DNA of 64,000 nucleotides. It comes from Trochalopteron elliotii. Lineage: Eukaryota > Chordata > Aves > Passeriformes > Leiothrichidae. Below are positions 32,037 to 45,100 of this stretch, one piece after another (within the stretch, counting starts at the first letter, position 1; the number at the start of each line of letters is the position of its first letter). The translations under genes and the position numbers were made by a program. The stretch is from assembly GCA_024734555.1 (NCBI GenBank), contig JANPWX010000077.1, positions 1,297,671 through 1,361,670 on the forward strand. Reading direction: 5' to 3'. Under the pieces are notes generated by a model. That model searched no databases and was not told where the DNA came from. It saw only the letters and a list, made by a program, of their open reading frames with translations.

Positions 32037-35000
32037 ACAGATCTTACCTCCATTAGGACTGGAATTAGAGCCTTCCTGAAGCAAATCCCCCCCTTACGTG
32101 CTTATCTCAAGGTCCCTCTGTGGTGGTTTATTTTAGCTTTAGCAGTGTTTTGAGATGGGCAGCTGTGCTCTGTAAGTCCTTACAGGTCCCCACAGAGGTA
32201 GGCTTCATCCTTTGGCGTTTAAGGGATTCCACTGGACAAACACCCAGGAATCCTCAGAGCTTACCCTGCTCTGAGCAGGAGGTCAGACTGGAGACCTCTC
32301 AAAATTCCATCCAATCTGAATTTTTTTATGACAACACAATTTTAATTGCCTTTCTTTCAAATACAGTGGTTTTTAATTTTCTCTTTCAGGGGAGAAAACT
32401 CCCAGATTATAAACAAGCAGACAAAGATAGCTATACCAAAGGTCTTTTAAACATCTTGCTGGAAATGCCTTCTGCTTTCCAGTCACGGAAAAAAAATAGT
32501 TTTCATTCCTATAATTACAACCTGGAATTCAACCCTATGGGAATTTTTAAACTTAATTTAGCACAAGTTTTTGTTTATTTAGTTGTTTCCTTTGCATGAA
32601 CTTACTATGACAGCTTAATATTTATAGAAAACTGAAGTTCTTGTTAATAGTAACTGTGTGTTGTATTTTTGAAACACTTAGTGCTTTCACATAATAGATA
32701 TTATGAAAATATGAAAACTATGATACTATGAAAAAGCAAATATGTTTGTTGTAATTAATTTTAAACTAGATCTGGTCAGATTTACTCTGACTAACAGCCA
32801 GGAATCATTCAAGTGGAAATAATGGTCTTAAGTGCAGCTCTGCAAGACATAATACAATTCTAAGTCATTCAAACAACGAAATGGGAGGAAGCTTAAAGCC
32901 CCAATAACCTTTACGGCTTTCTAGTCCCCATACTCATGGGTATACATTAACCAGGAAGGCACCCCCAGCATAGCTCATAATTTTAGTATGGGACAGGATG
33001 CCATTCTAGTGAAATAACTAGTAGAACAAGTAGTAAAACGTAGAACAGAAGGCAGTCAGTTTTAAATAGCAGTAAAAATATGAAAAGTGAGAAATGAACG
33101 CAAAATCAAGTATATTGCATTTCAGTTAAAAGCACAGGGAAATATTTATGCTTATGCTGGATTTTTAAAATATATATATATATTCTGTTGTTTCTTTTTA
33201 GTCTCATTGAAATATTGCAAAAACTTGCTCAAAACAAGTGAGATGAGAAATATGGGGGAAAGCCCCCAGGAAGTAGGAAATTATTTGAAGAAAATTGTTT
33301 CGTTAAGGATTACATTCTGTTTTCTCTCCTTGAAACTAAAAAACCGTTTTCACTCTCTTAATAGCACTAAGAAAAACAACATTACAATATGGCATTGAAA
33401 CATTAAAGTGTAAAATCTAAAGAGTTGCATTCTAAATGAAAACCTCTGTCCTTAATTATCACCATAGTGATGTAGCTTTTGACTGGTAGACTTAAAAGAT
33501 TGATAGTACATTTACTGGAAATATGTCTTTTGTTGAAAATTAGAGCTATGTCTTCCTCAGTTTTAAAGGAAAGAGTAGTGTTGAAGAAATTCTGCAGTTA
33601 ATTCTCACATGTGGAATTTCCATGACCCAGAACATCTTTCGAAAGTGACTATTAGAAAATTATCAAATAACCATTTTTTTTTAATAGGCTCTTCAGGAAG
33701 TTAGAATCTAAAGTTTATAGATGTTACTTACCTCTGTGGTAGAACAAAGTATGTTGTTACCAGTGTTCATGCTCTTCACTGATTAAGATATCTGAGAGAA
33801 AAATCCTGATTACCAGGTCAGGTAACATGGATTTTTAACTTCCATTAATGAAAAGAAGCCCAGGAGATAAATGTGAGGAGAAATTACCTTTTTTTTTCTT
33901 TTTTTCCCCCTAAAAACTGCTTTGTTCAAATGAAAAGAAATAAAAATACACCAAATAGGGCAGTGTTCATAAAACACAAAAAAAGACAGATATAGAAAAG
34001 AGAAAATTATCCATATCTGTACTAAATGATTTCATACTGGATAAAACAGATGTTACCAACTCAATACCTCAGCTACAGCAAGAAACTGTGATATGGTGTT
34101 TAACAACAACTGTCTAACAGTCTAGACAACACCAAAATAAATGTAAGGAAGACAGAAAGAATTAGGTTTCTGATGTTTCAGAGGAGACCAAGCTTGTCAC
34201 AGGACATGACAAGTGTTCTGGGGAAGGCTGCCACAAAAAAAAAAAAAATCAATAGTGGTTTTCCTTATCAAGAGGAATGAGACATCAATTAATGCCATCA
34301 AGACTTTTTTTCATAGACATTAGTGGAAAAATAAATAAATAAACTCTAAACAGTACAATAGATTCTATGGGAAACTACAGTTTTAATAATTTTATTTGTT
34401 TGCTTTTAAAATAAGTTAAAATTTCTCATTATTGTTGCTGTCCTTACCATGGTGCCTAGGCATGGTCTGGGTGAATTTTCATTGTCAGTTCCACCTTTTT
34501 TTTTTTTTTTGTGATTATATTTACAACCTGGCAAAATTCTACTTTTAAAGTTATTACATTTTTTATCCTATTCTTGTTCAGAAGATGATATCTGCTTTTC
34601 AGCACAAATACTTTCCAGTGTGTCTATTATCAACACCACTTTAAACTTGAGTAAACTATGATCGCTTAAAGTCTTCCTGGAAGTCAGAATATCCATTCTT
34701 GTGACTGTTCTAATAACATGCTTATTTACTCACTGCTATTTGAATGAGCTGTTTTGAGCACAGGTTAATGAAAAACGTGTTCTCTCCAATGCTTTGTACA
34801 ATCACAATGATACTTTCCAGTTCCTATCACAGAACTTGAATCTGATGGACACTAATCAAGTGATTATTTGAGACACTGTCTTACTACAATGGGATTAATG
34901 CTCGTTGCAGGCTCCATTCAGGGAACATGTTGGCATTTCTTGGATGCAGGCACCTTTCTTGTGTCTAAGTCAAAGAAAGCAATTTGTAAGCCAGAATTCA

Positions 35001-35559
35001 GTTCCTTCTCATCACATGGTACAAGCAGGTCATTTGCCTCTTTTATTTCCTCCTGATGAACACTCAGCAGGTAGAAGAAGTTTTGATCATCCCTGATGCA
35101 GTCTACATTTTCTCTCATTTAGACTGTCTTGTTCCTTCTTTAGTCAATAAAATAAGAGCAATGAAACTAACTCAAAAATAAATGTTTAGTAGTTGTAATA
35201 AACTTGTCCCTACAATGACTACAGAGGAAACCCAAACAATTTATTTCTACAACTTTCAACAGTTTTTGATATCTATATACAAATTGTGGGGGAAATCTGC
35301 AGTGCCTCCTCTTGGGAGTATGTTTTTGAGTAAAAAAATAATTGACATGACAGAAACTAAATTCAGATAGCATGTGGGAATAGAATAGCCAAAGCTGCCT
35401 ATTCTGGACAGCTTGTTCACCAAAACCTGGCAAAACTAGGGAAAAGAACTATCAGTTTTAAGCAGATAATAGCAGAATAAAAAACCAATGAGGGAATTAC
35501 CTGGAGACATTTTAAACAAGAATGTCATCATACTGTGAAGAAGTTTTGACTGATCAGCT
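32037..35559. other. AT-rich non-coding DNA, no gene recognised
   Basis: The longest frame is 32120-32599 plus (159 codons), which has no recognisable domain. A pyrimidine tract followed by CAG lies inside it near 32390. A 103-codon plus frame (33087-33398) is similarly featureless. T/A runs occur near 33890, 34230 and 34495. No repeat family is visible. Confidence 0.5.
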
Positions 35560-36540
35560 GCAGCTGTCTGAGGTTCTGTCCCCATGGGCAGTGCCCTGGT
35601 GCACTCTGAACCTTGTCCAGGTTGAACAGCCCAGCTGCTACCCAGCAGCAGGCTGGCAGCATAGAGGCAGTCTGCAGGGACCCCAGTCTGGGGAGTAAGC
35701 ACATCTCCTGGGGCACTCCCTCGCTGTGGGGTGTATCAACAGCATATCAGGAGCAGAGCACAGAAAACTGGGGCAAGCATGTCTGCTGCAGGAAGGATGC
35801 GTGCTGTAGTCAAGACGGCCACTGCGCTCAGAGTGCTCCAAGAAACCTTCAGGGGGCTTCTAGCATCAGCACCTTACTATCTAGAAGTCCTTCATACCTC
35901 TTCCATGTAGCAATCCTATGGGCAGCTCCACACAGCTCTGGCTCTTTCTCTCCTCCTTCTCTCTTCCTTCAGTCCCAGCTCACTTCTTCCTGTTCCTGGC
36001 ATGGCGACCTAACCCTGTCTGTCCCTCATACAGTGGCTGACCTTATCTGTCCCTCACACAACCTCCTATCCCTTCCTCCTCACAGCACAGCCAGCAAACA
36101 TTAACTAACTGACTACCAAGTAACTCACTCCTTTATCCCACCCAGCTGTGAGGGCAAGGCTGTTCCCACTCTTTGGTAATTGACACAGCTGCAATGTATC
36201 AGAGGCAGGATTGCCTTCAGCACTATCTATATCTGTCTTCCCACATGTGTGCATAAGGGAGATCCCAAGGCTGTGAAGGAGGGTCAGCGTGTAGCTCTGT
36301 GTGCATGAGTGTGAGAGCCTTAGAACTTCTGGGCTAGTAGTGTCAGGATCCTGAGGGTCACTAACAGAGCTTGTTCATCCTGCCCAGACTTTCCTAAGAT
36401 CTCCTAAACTCTGCTGTTTTCCTTTCCCTGATGGCCCTTTCAGCATGCCCTCCTCAGTCTGTGTGCTGAGGTCCTGCTGTCCCACCTAGGGATACCCATG
36501 TGGCTCCCTGCATGCTTTCCCTTACAGAGCATCTCGCTTC
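35560..36540. other. GC-richer, repeat-like island, unclassified
   Basis: The stretch is clearly richer in GC and CTCC/CAGC motifs than its AT-rich flanks. It holds overlapping frames on both strands (163 codons plus at 35613-36104; 62-88 codons minus), all low in complexity and without a domain. Such isolated islands in this kind of genome are usually old LTRs or other repeats. I see no TG...CA edges, duplications or poly(A) signals that would prove it. Confidence 0.4.
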
Positions 36541-38794
36541 CAGGTAGATGGAATTTTTAGATAGTTACTGAAATTTGTTAAGTGTCTAATATGTGGTTTA
36601 GCTGTTTTATTGGTTACATTTACCTTGCATGTGTAGTTCATGGATTGCTGTAATGTCACTAATCAATAAACCATGATGAGTCTGATTTGATATAAAACAC
36701 AAGCGGTGACTAGTTTTTCTCTGAAACAGTAGAGGAAATAAAATTCAAACTAAGCACATGGGTTTGTGTTCTGTACTATTGAATTTAATCTTCTCATTAT
36801 TATTCTGTACCTCAGGACTCTCTGATTAAGTTTTTGGGAGGGAGAGGAAGGAGAAAGTCCATGTATGCAGTAATAATATTAGATGAGTTCTGGAGCTCTG
36901 GTCTTTTTGTTTTTCTGAGCCATAACTCTAGAATTCCATCTTTTTCCAATATTTAAATTTTAAATTTTAGAATTTCACAGTAACGATGCATATGGTATTA
37001 TACTCTTAAGAGCAGCTTCTTTTACAATTTTTATAACATGCATTCAGTTACTTTTTCTGATCTATAGGACATGTTTCTTTCTTTTTTCTAAAGCTATGCT
37101 AATCTGTCAATTCTGTTAGAGTAGTCTTGATTTGTGATTTACACTCTATATATTAAATTGTCCAAGCATTCTTATTTCAACATCATGTGTTTGTCTCACA
37201 TGGAAATGTGAGTTCTTAGCTTTATTATATCATAAAATAGACATTGAAACTGTAATGGAGAATGTTTTTGCAAGGAAACATTCTATCAATGGGTAAATTT
37301 TATTTCAAAATTGCAATGGTAAAGATAGCTAATCATATTCCATGTATTCAAGAATTTCTCATAATTAAACTAACTACCAGAAGCAAAGTGTGTGGGTTTA
37401 TGAATTACATTTAACAAGACACCAATTCAGAAGCTGTAGATTCTTCCCATTAGTAAGAATACATTAATATTCTCCTCTTTAGTAATTAATTAAAAAGCAC
37501 ATGCTGAACGAATTACTTAATTCCTAAGGAACTAAAACTTGGCAAAAATATCCGCTTTTTTTTTTTTAAAGCCAGACAAAATAAATGAATAAAAAGCATT
37601 TTACACTGTCATATTTAGTCTCAGAAAATAAAGGAGAAAATATACTTTCTGACATCAATATATAATTTGTCTTGGAGTAATAGTAATAATATGGAGGTTT
37701 GGACATTTGACCACTTTCATGACCTGATCAAAAAATGGATAAAAAAAGAAAATATTAATAACTTAAAATGCTTGATATCTTCTCCTTTTTCCCCCCACAG
37801 TTTTCCATGTTTCTATTCAGAGAAAACTGGGCAGAAACTTCTGGATTTTTTTGTCTTAAAGAGTGATGCATTAGATAGACTGATACTGTGAAATACCACC
37901 TCAAAGGTTACAATTTGAGATCAGTTCATCCACCTCAGGAATGAATATGTTACCTTTCTTCTTTAGGAATTATTCTTTTATTTGCTTATTGAAGGTAAAA
38001 CTCTAGTTTGCAAAACTCCTGATGGTTTAGATTCCTTTTTTTTTAATAGACTGTTACAAATGGGTGTGGGGTTTAGATAAGTCCCTGCCTTTTTCCCAGG
38101 CAGCCAGCATCAGGCAGTAGCTTTACTGAGGTGGCCAGCACCCCAAAACCCACTCTTGTTCACAAGTTCTTTAATAATGGCTGATTTGGTCTAGTATAGA
38201 ATGAATTATTTATTTAATAGACACAAAATTAACAGACATAAGACTTAAAACAAACTATACACTACACAGGAATAAGGACAAAAAGGAACTACTAGTAGGT
38301 GTACACAGGTACATTAAAAGTACCATTAATTTTACAGCTGGTGAAGAAACAATATAACTTAGGATTCAATGTATCTTACCATCCAGTTGTTGGTGGGGCA
38401 CACATTGAGATCCTTTCCCTCAGTTCCCAGGAAAGTAACTCCAGAATCTGTGTCCAAACTCTGGGTGAAGTCCTGAATGCTTCTCAGGGTATGTGTGTGC
38501 AGGAGACTTCTGCCTTTGTGATAATTCATGTGTCCTTTGTAGTCTTTGTAAAACAGTGTCTCTCAGTCAGGAATATTTATTTTATCTCTTCCTATGTCTG
38601 GTCTCCAGACTAAGATGTTGATTCTTAGCTGGGGCCTGAGATCTTTTGGTGCCAGAGATGACCTCTTGTGCCAGGGACCAAAGAGAGGTCTGAGGCCTAA
38701 CATATTTGGTCTGCAATTGTGCACGTTGACAAGATAATGTAGAAGAACTTACTGTTAGTTGGTAGAACTAACCTTCAGAAATGAAACTACGTAT
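36541..38794. other. No gene recognised
   Basis: 36541-38050 is AT-rich. A good splice-acceptor-like run (T/C tract ending CCCCCCACAG near 37790-37799) is not backed by a convincing exon. 38080-38790 is GC-richer and may include an old repeat (a 104-codon plus frame at 38299-38613 has no domain). Confidence 0.45.
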
Positions 38795-39189
38795 TGGTCA
38801 TCTGGTGGGATTCATCCTGTGAAAGGGGAGCAATATACAATAAATCCGTTGTTGACATGGAGGTGTGGTCGTGGGCTGTTGTGACCTCATCTCATGCATT
38901 GGCCCCGTGTGACGTGATGTTGAAACTGGCTACTCCTGAGGAGGAGATAAAAGTTGTGGTCCTGGGGTGGAGGAGAGAGAATGACATGTTTTTACCCAGG
39001 GGACTCTCTGAAGGTGCACTGCCCTCCTGCCCCTTCTGCTCAGGTGCCATGCTCTATCTCCTCCCCCCGCTTGGCATCTTCTCCAACATCCAGGGGTCAG
39101 CATGTATCTAATAGTGAACACAACAATTAAAATTGACTTGCTTTGCTATTCTGTCTTAGGATTTTTGTGCACAGGTGTCCTCCCAAACA
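38795..39189 (+). mobile_element. Possible solo LTR, about 395 bp
   Basis: The edges TGGTCATCTGG and CCCAAACA give TG...CA. The flanks are CGTAT (38790-38794) and CGTAA (39190-39194), a 5-bp duplication with one mismatch. Inside are a TATA-like GAGATAAAAG near 38945 and CAATTAAAATT near 39125 as a possible poly(A) signal, spaced as in an LTR. No relative elsewhere in the window supports it. Confidence 0.4.
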
Positions 39190-39194
39190 CGTAA

Positions 39195-42100
39195 CAAGCC
39201 TTTCTGGGTCTTTCATGTGCATCAGCTATATGTGATAGAGAGGGTGGGGACACATCCTGCAACTTAGACAAGGAAATTTTTCACGTGTGTTGTGAAAAAT
39301 GATTGTTAGAATGTTTTATATTACAAATTACAAAAAGAAAAGGGATGAAAAAATACTAGTTTTTTAATGAATGGTGATTTTGTTCTTAATATCTACTTAA
39401 TGTTTCAGACCAATAAATTTGGTTTTGAAAAAAATAATCTATTATACATTGCAGAAACCTCAGTCTTAACACTGTAATGCAGTTTATTAGCTTCTCTAAT
39501 GAAGGGGAAAGAAGACATCAGTGTATCTAGAAGCTGTATGAAACATCTTTATTTAGGATCTGAGCCCTAAATTTTGGTCTTTGGAAAATACTTGAACAGT
39601 CTGTACTGTACCAGCCAGTATTACAAGTCAATAATATATCAAGATCCTGAAGTAATTTGTAGGAAAATTCATAAGGGAAATTCAAAAAATCAATAAAAAT
39701 AAATTCTGCATGTGAAAGATCATAATGTTTCAGCTAATTAAAAAGAAATCATTTAAGTTTTGTCCTTAAAAGGATTGAAAGGAAACTTCCTTGGGAACCT
39801 GAGGATGAAAGTAGAAAAACAAGAAAATCAACTTAAAAAGACCAGTTGCTAATAGACCAAAGTGTGTTTGTTGTATTTAATAGACCCCTGAAGGAGAGAA
39901 AGAAGTATAGTAAGTTGGCATAAATATGTGCTTTATAAAGATTGGTAGAAATCTGTGGTGATAGAATAGACAGTAAAACTCAGAGCATATGAGGGATTCC
40001 TATAAAATGAGTTTGCAGCAACCAATATCTCTTTGCTACTTCTTCTGGATGAACAATTCTGGGAAGCTGTAAAATTATTTTACTATTATCATGTTTAAAA
40101 TTTGCTTCTTTTGCTGTTGTTTGTGTAACTGATTGACTAGATTTTTACCACGTAGTTTTACTACAGCTTTATTTCTATAGCTTACACAGTACTCGTTGCA
40201 ATCAAATTTAGTTCCTCTCATTACACATGAGGTTGATTTAAAAAGGATAAAGCATTTTAAAAGATGACTTTAAGAGCTTAGGCTCAGCAGAACATTTAAT
40301 ATTATAGATTAGCTCCTAAATACAACAGTGTTTCTTCCATCTCTAAAAACATTTTTATTGTGTAACATTTAGTTTTAATGATAAAATTAAGTGCCATTGA
40401 GACAGAGTTAAACATGTATTTCTGAAGTTACTAGTGTGAGGAAAGAAATAGACAAGAAACATTTTACCATAGTAGATATTACCTCTAACACTATGTATAT
40501 TTTCAAAGTAATACATACTTTTTTTATTTCAGTTAGTCATCAGAAAAATGATAAGGTACGACAAAAAAAGAATATTTATGAGAAAAAATCTACAACAGTA
40601 ATAGACCACTCATACTTTTTTCCTTCCCTTGTGTCTTTGTTAATCACAAACATTGTGAATTCCTCATGTTCCTCTTTCACATTTGTTAAAAGTCATGTTA
40701 AAAATATCCTTTCCATTTCTCCTTTCCACATTCACCTGTATAATTATTACCAAGAACTACAGTTAAAAATAACTGTTACATGATTGCATCTTTTTCTTTC
40801 CCAGGACATAGAACACCTTCAAATGAGTGAGTTATCTTGTAGTCCATAGACATTCATAGGAAAGTAAAAGTAATATTTTATTAGAAGTTATTAGTTCAAT
40901 ATACCAAACAGAATTGATATCAAACTTGTCTGGGGAAAAAAACAACCAAAAAACAACCAAAAAAATTTCAACATTTTCACTCTTAGGCAACAGCAGAAGT
41001 TTTATATTTGTGAAACTTAAACTTGTCTGGAAATGTCTTGGAAAGTTAAATGCATACATCTATATTTTGAAGTTAACATAACTCCGGGCTAATGTTACGT
41101 AACACTGTTTACTGGCATAAGATAGTTCTCTTAACATGGTTGGCTGCTTTTTTTTTTCATTCCATTGAATTCCTGTAAACTTCTCATGAATCCTTAAAAT
41201 CTGTTGCTTAACTTAAACTGTTTTAGAGGTGACATTTTTCTCTTTTTTTACATAACAATTCAAATTATAGAACAGAATATTATCTGTGAAAAATTCCCCA
41301 TACACTTCAAAATGTGAAAATGTTTAGCATACTTTCTAGATAAATCACAGAGAGTCATGACAGCAAAACTGTTTCAAAATCCAGTGTGTTTAGAGACCAA
41401 ATCCTTATTTTTCAGTTCTTTTTTTAGGTTTATTTAGGAAAAAAACTACCTATAAGGCCAAATCCTTGTTTCAGAGAATTCTCTTGTGCCAGTTCTTTTT
41501 ACATTCGCACACGAAGCAATAGTCCTTGAAATATTGCCTTAGGTTCTAATGAATGTAGAGAGACAATTCAGCAACATGGACATAGGGTTTTATACAAATA
41601 TGTTTAAAATCTCTAGATACACAGGAAAAGTATAGAATCACAGCAAATTAAAGCCAGATAGAATATATTTCAGTTTCTCCCTGCTCCACTCCAAGAAATA
41701 AATATCTGAATAATTTGAAGTGCACAAAAGGAAAATTCCATTAGAAAATGAGATAATTGCAGCATGAGAACTTCTGAAGAATTTTTAATGGTATGTGTCT
41801 GGCTGTGGATTGATTCAAATTATCACTACATTTAACTATGTTCATGTATCCATATGCATGATCCAACACTTGTGTTTACACATGTGTATGCACACCAGAC
41901 CTCTTCAAAAGATTGGAAGTCCTGATATAGGCATCAGGACAGGTGATGGAGAGAGGAACCCAGTCCTACAATAAATGTGTGCTTGTACCACATGGCTGTG
42001 GCATAATTGTTTATAAGGGTAACATAAAGAAACTGTTGCTTAATTACTCTCTTCTGCTTCTTGGAATCTGTGCCAGGTGAAATGTCTGAAAAAATCACAG

Positions 42101-45100
42101 ACCTACTCATCCTGGGTACCTGTGATATGGGATACCAAAGCAGGGAAGAGACAGGAATTCTCATCTGAAAAACACAGTCCATTAATGGGGTTCTAAAGAC
42201 TGAGCTTTATATTTTATGAAGTTTTTCAGGGACTTTGTTTTGTCGCTGCCATTATCTTCCATCTCAAATAATTGCTGCAAATACATTAATGGAGATTGCT
42301 CTATTTACTTCTATTCAGTCTCATTGCAAACAGGGTAGGTTTCCTCTACATGGTCTAATGCTGCTTGTGATAATAGTTTATTTAGAGCTTGTGGTGGAAA
42401 AATAAATAGATAAATAAATACATTCCATATATTTTGTTTCATTCTTGCATACTTCATTTAGACAAAGGAAAGCCTGTCAAGAAAACAATCAAAAATGAAG
42501 GGTTTTACTGGGCATGAAATCTCATTTTAAATGCTATGTTTCTAATGTCTCTACAGACCTTTGCGGCTTTGTTCCTCCATTCTGAAAGTTCTTTGTTCAT
42601 TTTACTAAAAGGTAAAAAAGTGCTACTAGAGCTTTGTGACTTAGAGTTTTGTCTTGTCAACAGACAACAGAAAGAATATTGGGAACCTGCTAGTACTATT
42701 CATTAGAAATTTGCTGTGTCCCTCTCAGTAATGGTATGTATATATATATTCATATATATTCACTCCTCTCTGGTCTTGAAATAAATACTGTAATGCTTTT
42801 ATTTTCAGTTCTTTATAGAATGTGACATAATAAAGCAATACGTAATTTGAAGAAGAAAGAACCTAATTTTATTTACTCATCCACATTTTGTGTAGGAAAT
42901 GAAGACCTTTTAAAGAAAGTTAAAATCCTGACTTGCTTTTTCTATGTTTGTTTCTGAACATCAAATTTTCTTAAACATTTGTGGTGATACATAAAATAGA
43001 AAGATCTTTGGATTTGTTTTAGGAACCAATTCCCTTGCCTCTGAACTACATCTTCCTGGTACACATGAAATTTCAATTATATTGACAATTAAGAATGCAG
43101 ATAAAAATGTTCTATGCAATAAAATTCACATTAAAATTTACTAACATCAAAAGCAAAGTGTCAAGATGATGTTAATGTTAATATGGAATCCTGGTACTTT
43201 GAAAACCCTATTGAATTTCCTGAATACAGCTTTTAATCAATAGGAACATTCTGATAAGTAGATCTGTGATTTTATCTACTAACTTTTGCAGTATAATGAA
43301 CTTAACTTGATAGAAATTGAGTTTTGACAAAAAATCCCAGGTAATTGAATATCCAGTTTTCTTTGGGCTCAAATGAAGTTATCAGAATTATATAAGTCAG
43401 ATAATCAGAGTTTAGCCTTATCAGGTTGAGAGAGACAAGGAGTGAGAGAGAGATGAGTTAGATGCACAGTTATTATTCAGAACTGGACTTTTAACACAGG
43501 TTGATTTCCATGTGTAGAAGAATTGAAAAAAGTTAGAAAAGCAAAGCAAGGCAACAACAATAAATAAAAAAAAGAGTTTAGAAGACAGATGTAGAGCTAA
43601 ACAAGCTGATATAACTGGGAAATATTCTCAAGATCTGAGCAAGTTCCATAAAGTGATGGAATTGGGAAAGGTCAAAAGGGAATCAAGCAAGTTATCCAGA
43701 GGCCAGCAAAGTAAGAGGGAGAAGATATACAAGTTTTTAGTTTTTTGTTTTTTTGTGGTTTTGGGAGGTGAGGGGAAGGGAGGGAAGTGTATTGGGATGA
43801 ACTTTGCATAACAACTAATACCTGCTATCTTCAGTGTCTATGTAACGTAGTGTTAAAGGCAACATAAAGATGTTAATCTGTCTTTTCCATTTTTGTCTTT
43901 CTGTTTTGGTCCTCTCTTGCAACTAGTAGGACAATGCCTAAGTGTACTCCCACTAATATGTTAGGTTAGCCATAGAATATCTAAGACTATGAGGTATATA
44001 CTAGAAAGAAAACAACCATACATGCAAGCAGAAAAGCCAGAGCAAATGAATCCACCTCGATTCTCCAACTGATCCTGAATATATTTTGGGTTCTTCATTG
44101 CTGCATTTGTTCTGCAATATTTTATTTTTTTTTTCTGCATTGTTTCAAGTGCAGTTTAAGGGCTGGAGTGTGACTGTCTTAGATGACTTTCACTCTAAAT
44201 TTCAGGAAGTAAAGTACTTTAAAGTACATGAGATCAAAGTGTCATCCCTGAAGTAGCCCATTAAAAGATCCTCATCACTTAATAAATCTCCCAAGTACAT
44301 AATTTATGGGATTGTTCGCATTTGAACTCAGTATAATCACTGTGACACAGAATTATTAATTCTGGTAAAATACACCATGTAGTCCTAAATCTAATATTTA
44401 TACACTTATATGTATAAACTATGCCTACATTTCATCATATTCCCAATTTAATGTACTTAATTTGAGAGAATATTGACATCAAGGTCACACATTCACTTCT
44501 ATAAATCAGGTATATTTGATACTATCCGAAGTGCAAGCATTAGGAAATTCAGTTTACACATTTAAATTAGCAACAAATTGAAGCTAATCAAAATTAATTA
44601 TTCTGTGTGGTGTATTTTTTTGCTGTTGCAATAGAAAAATACCATCCTTTTTTAAACTTCCCTGTACTTCAATTTAGTTTTTTATCTGATGAATTAACAA
44701 CTAACAGATACCTTAGATATATTCCTGAACAAAGAATATATTCCTCTGCTGTCCTCTTGGTAGTTTTACTTCCAAATACATTTTTAATAAGTATTCATAC
44801 TTTTAAATGATTTTTGATGTGAGAGATCCTATCAGAACCAGAGTTTAAAAAGAGAAGTAACTGAGCTTCTAAACATAAAAAAATTGAATTAATACTAATA
44901 ATTCTAAATTAATTAACTATATTAAGTTTTTCATGTTAAAGCTGGAATTTAAATTGATATAAATCCATAATAAATGAATCTTGCATCATATTTCTTTATT
45001 ATTGTTTAACTACACGTTGTTTTCCCTGATTTTATTACTACTCCTAACTGACAAGAGAATCAAAAGTTAACGTCCAGAAATATATTGTATATTTGACCAT

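Noticed and set aside
35613..36104. 163-codon plus frame as a gene
   Set aside because: Low complexity, Ser/Pro/His-rich, overlapped by frames on the other strand, and no start context, domain or exon signals.
37667..37891. Exon after the strong acceptor-like tract near 37799
   Set aside because: The open part after the tract is short, ends at a stop without a donor, and shows no recognisable protein.
41630..41700. Short CR1 3' tail (TAGAATCACAG)
   Set aside because: Only a single octamer-like match; the adjacent sequence does not follow the CR1 3' end closely enough.
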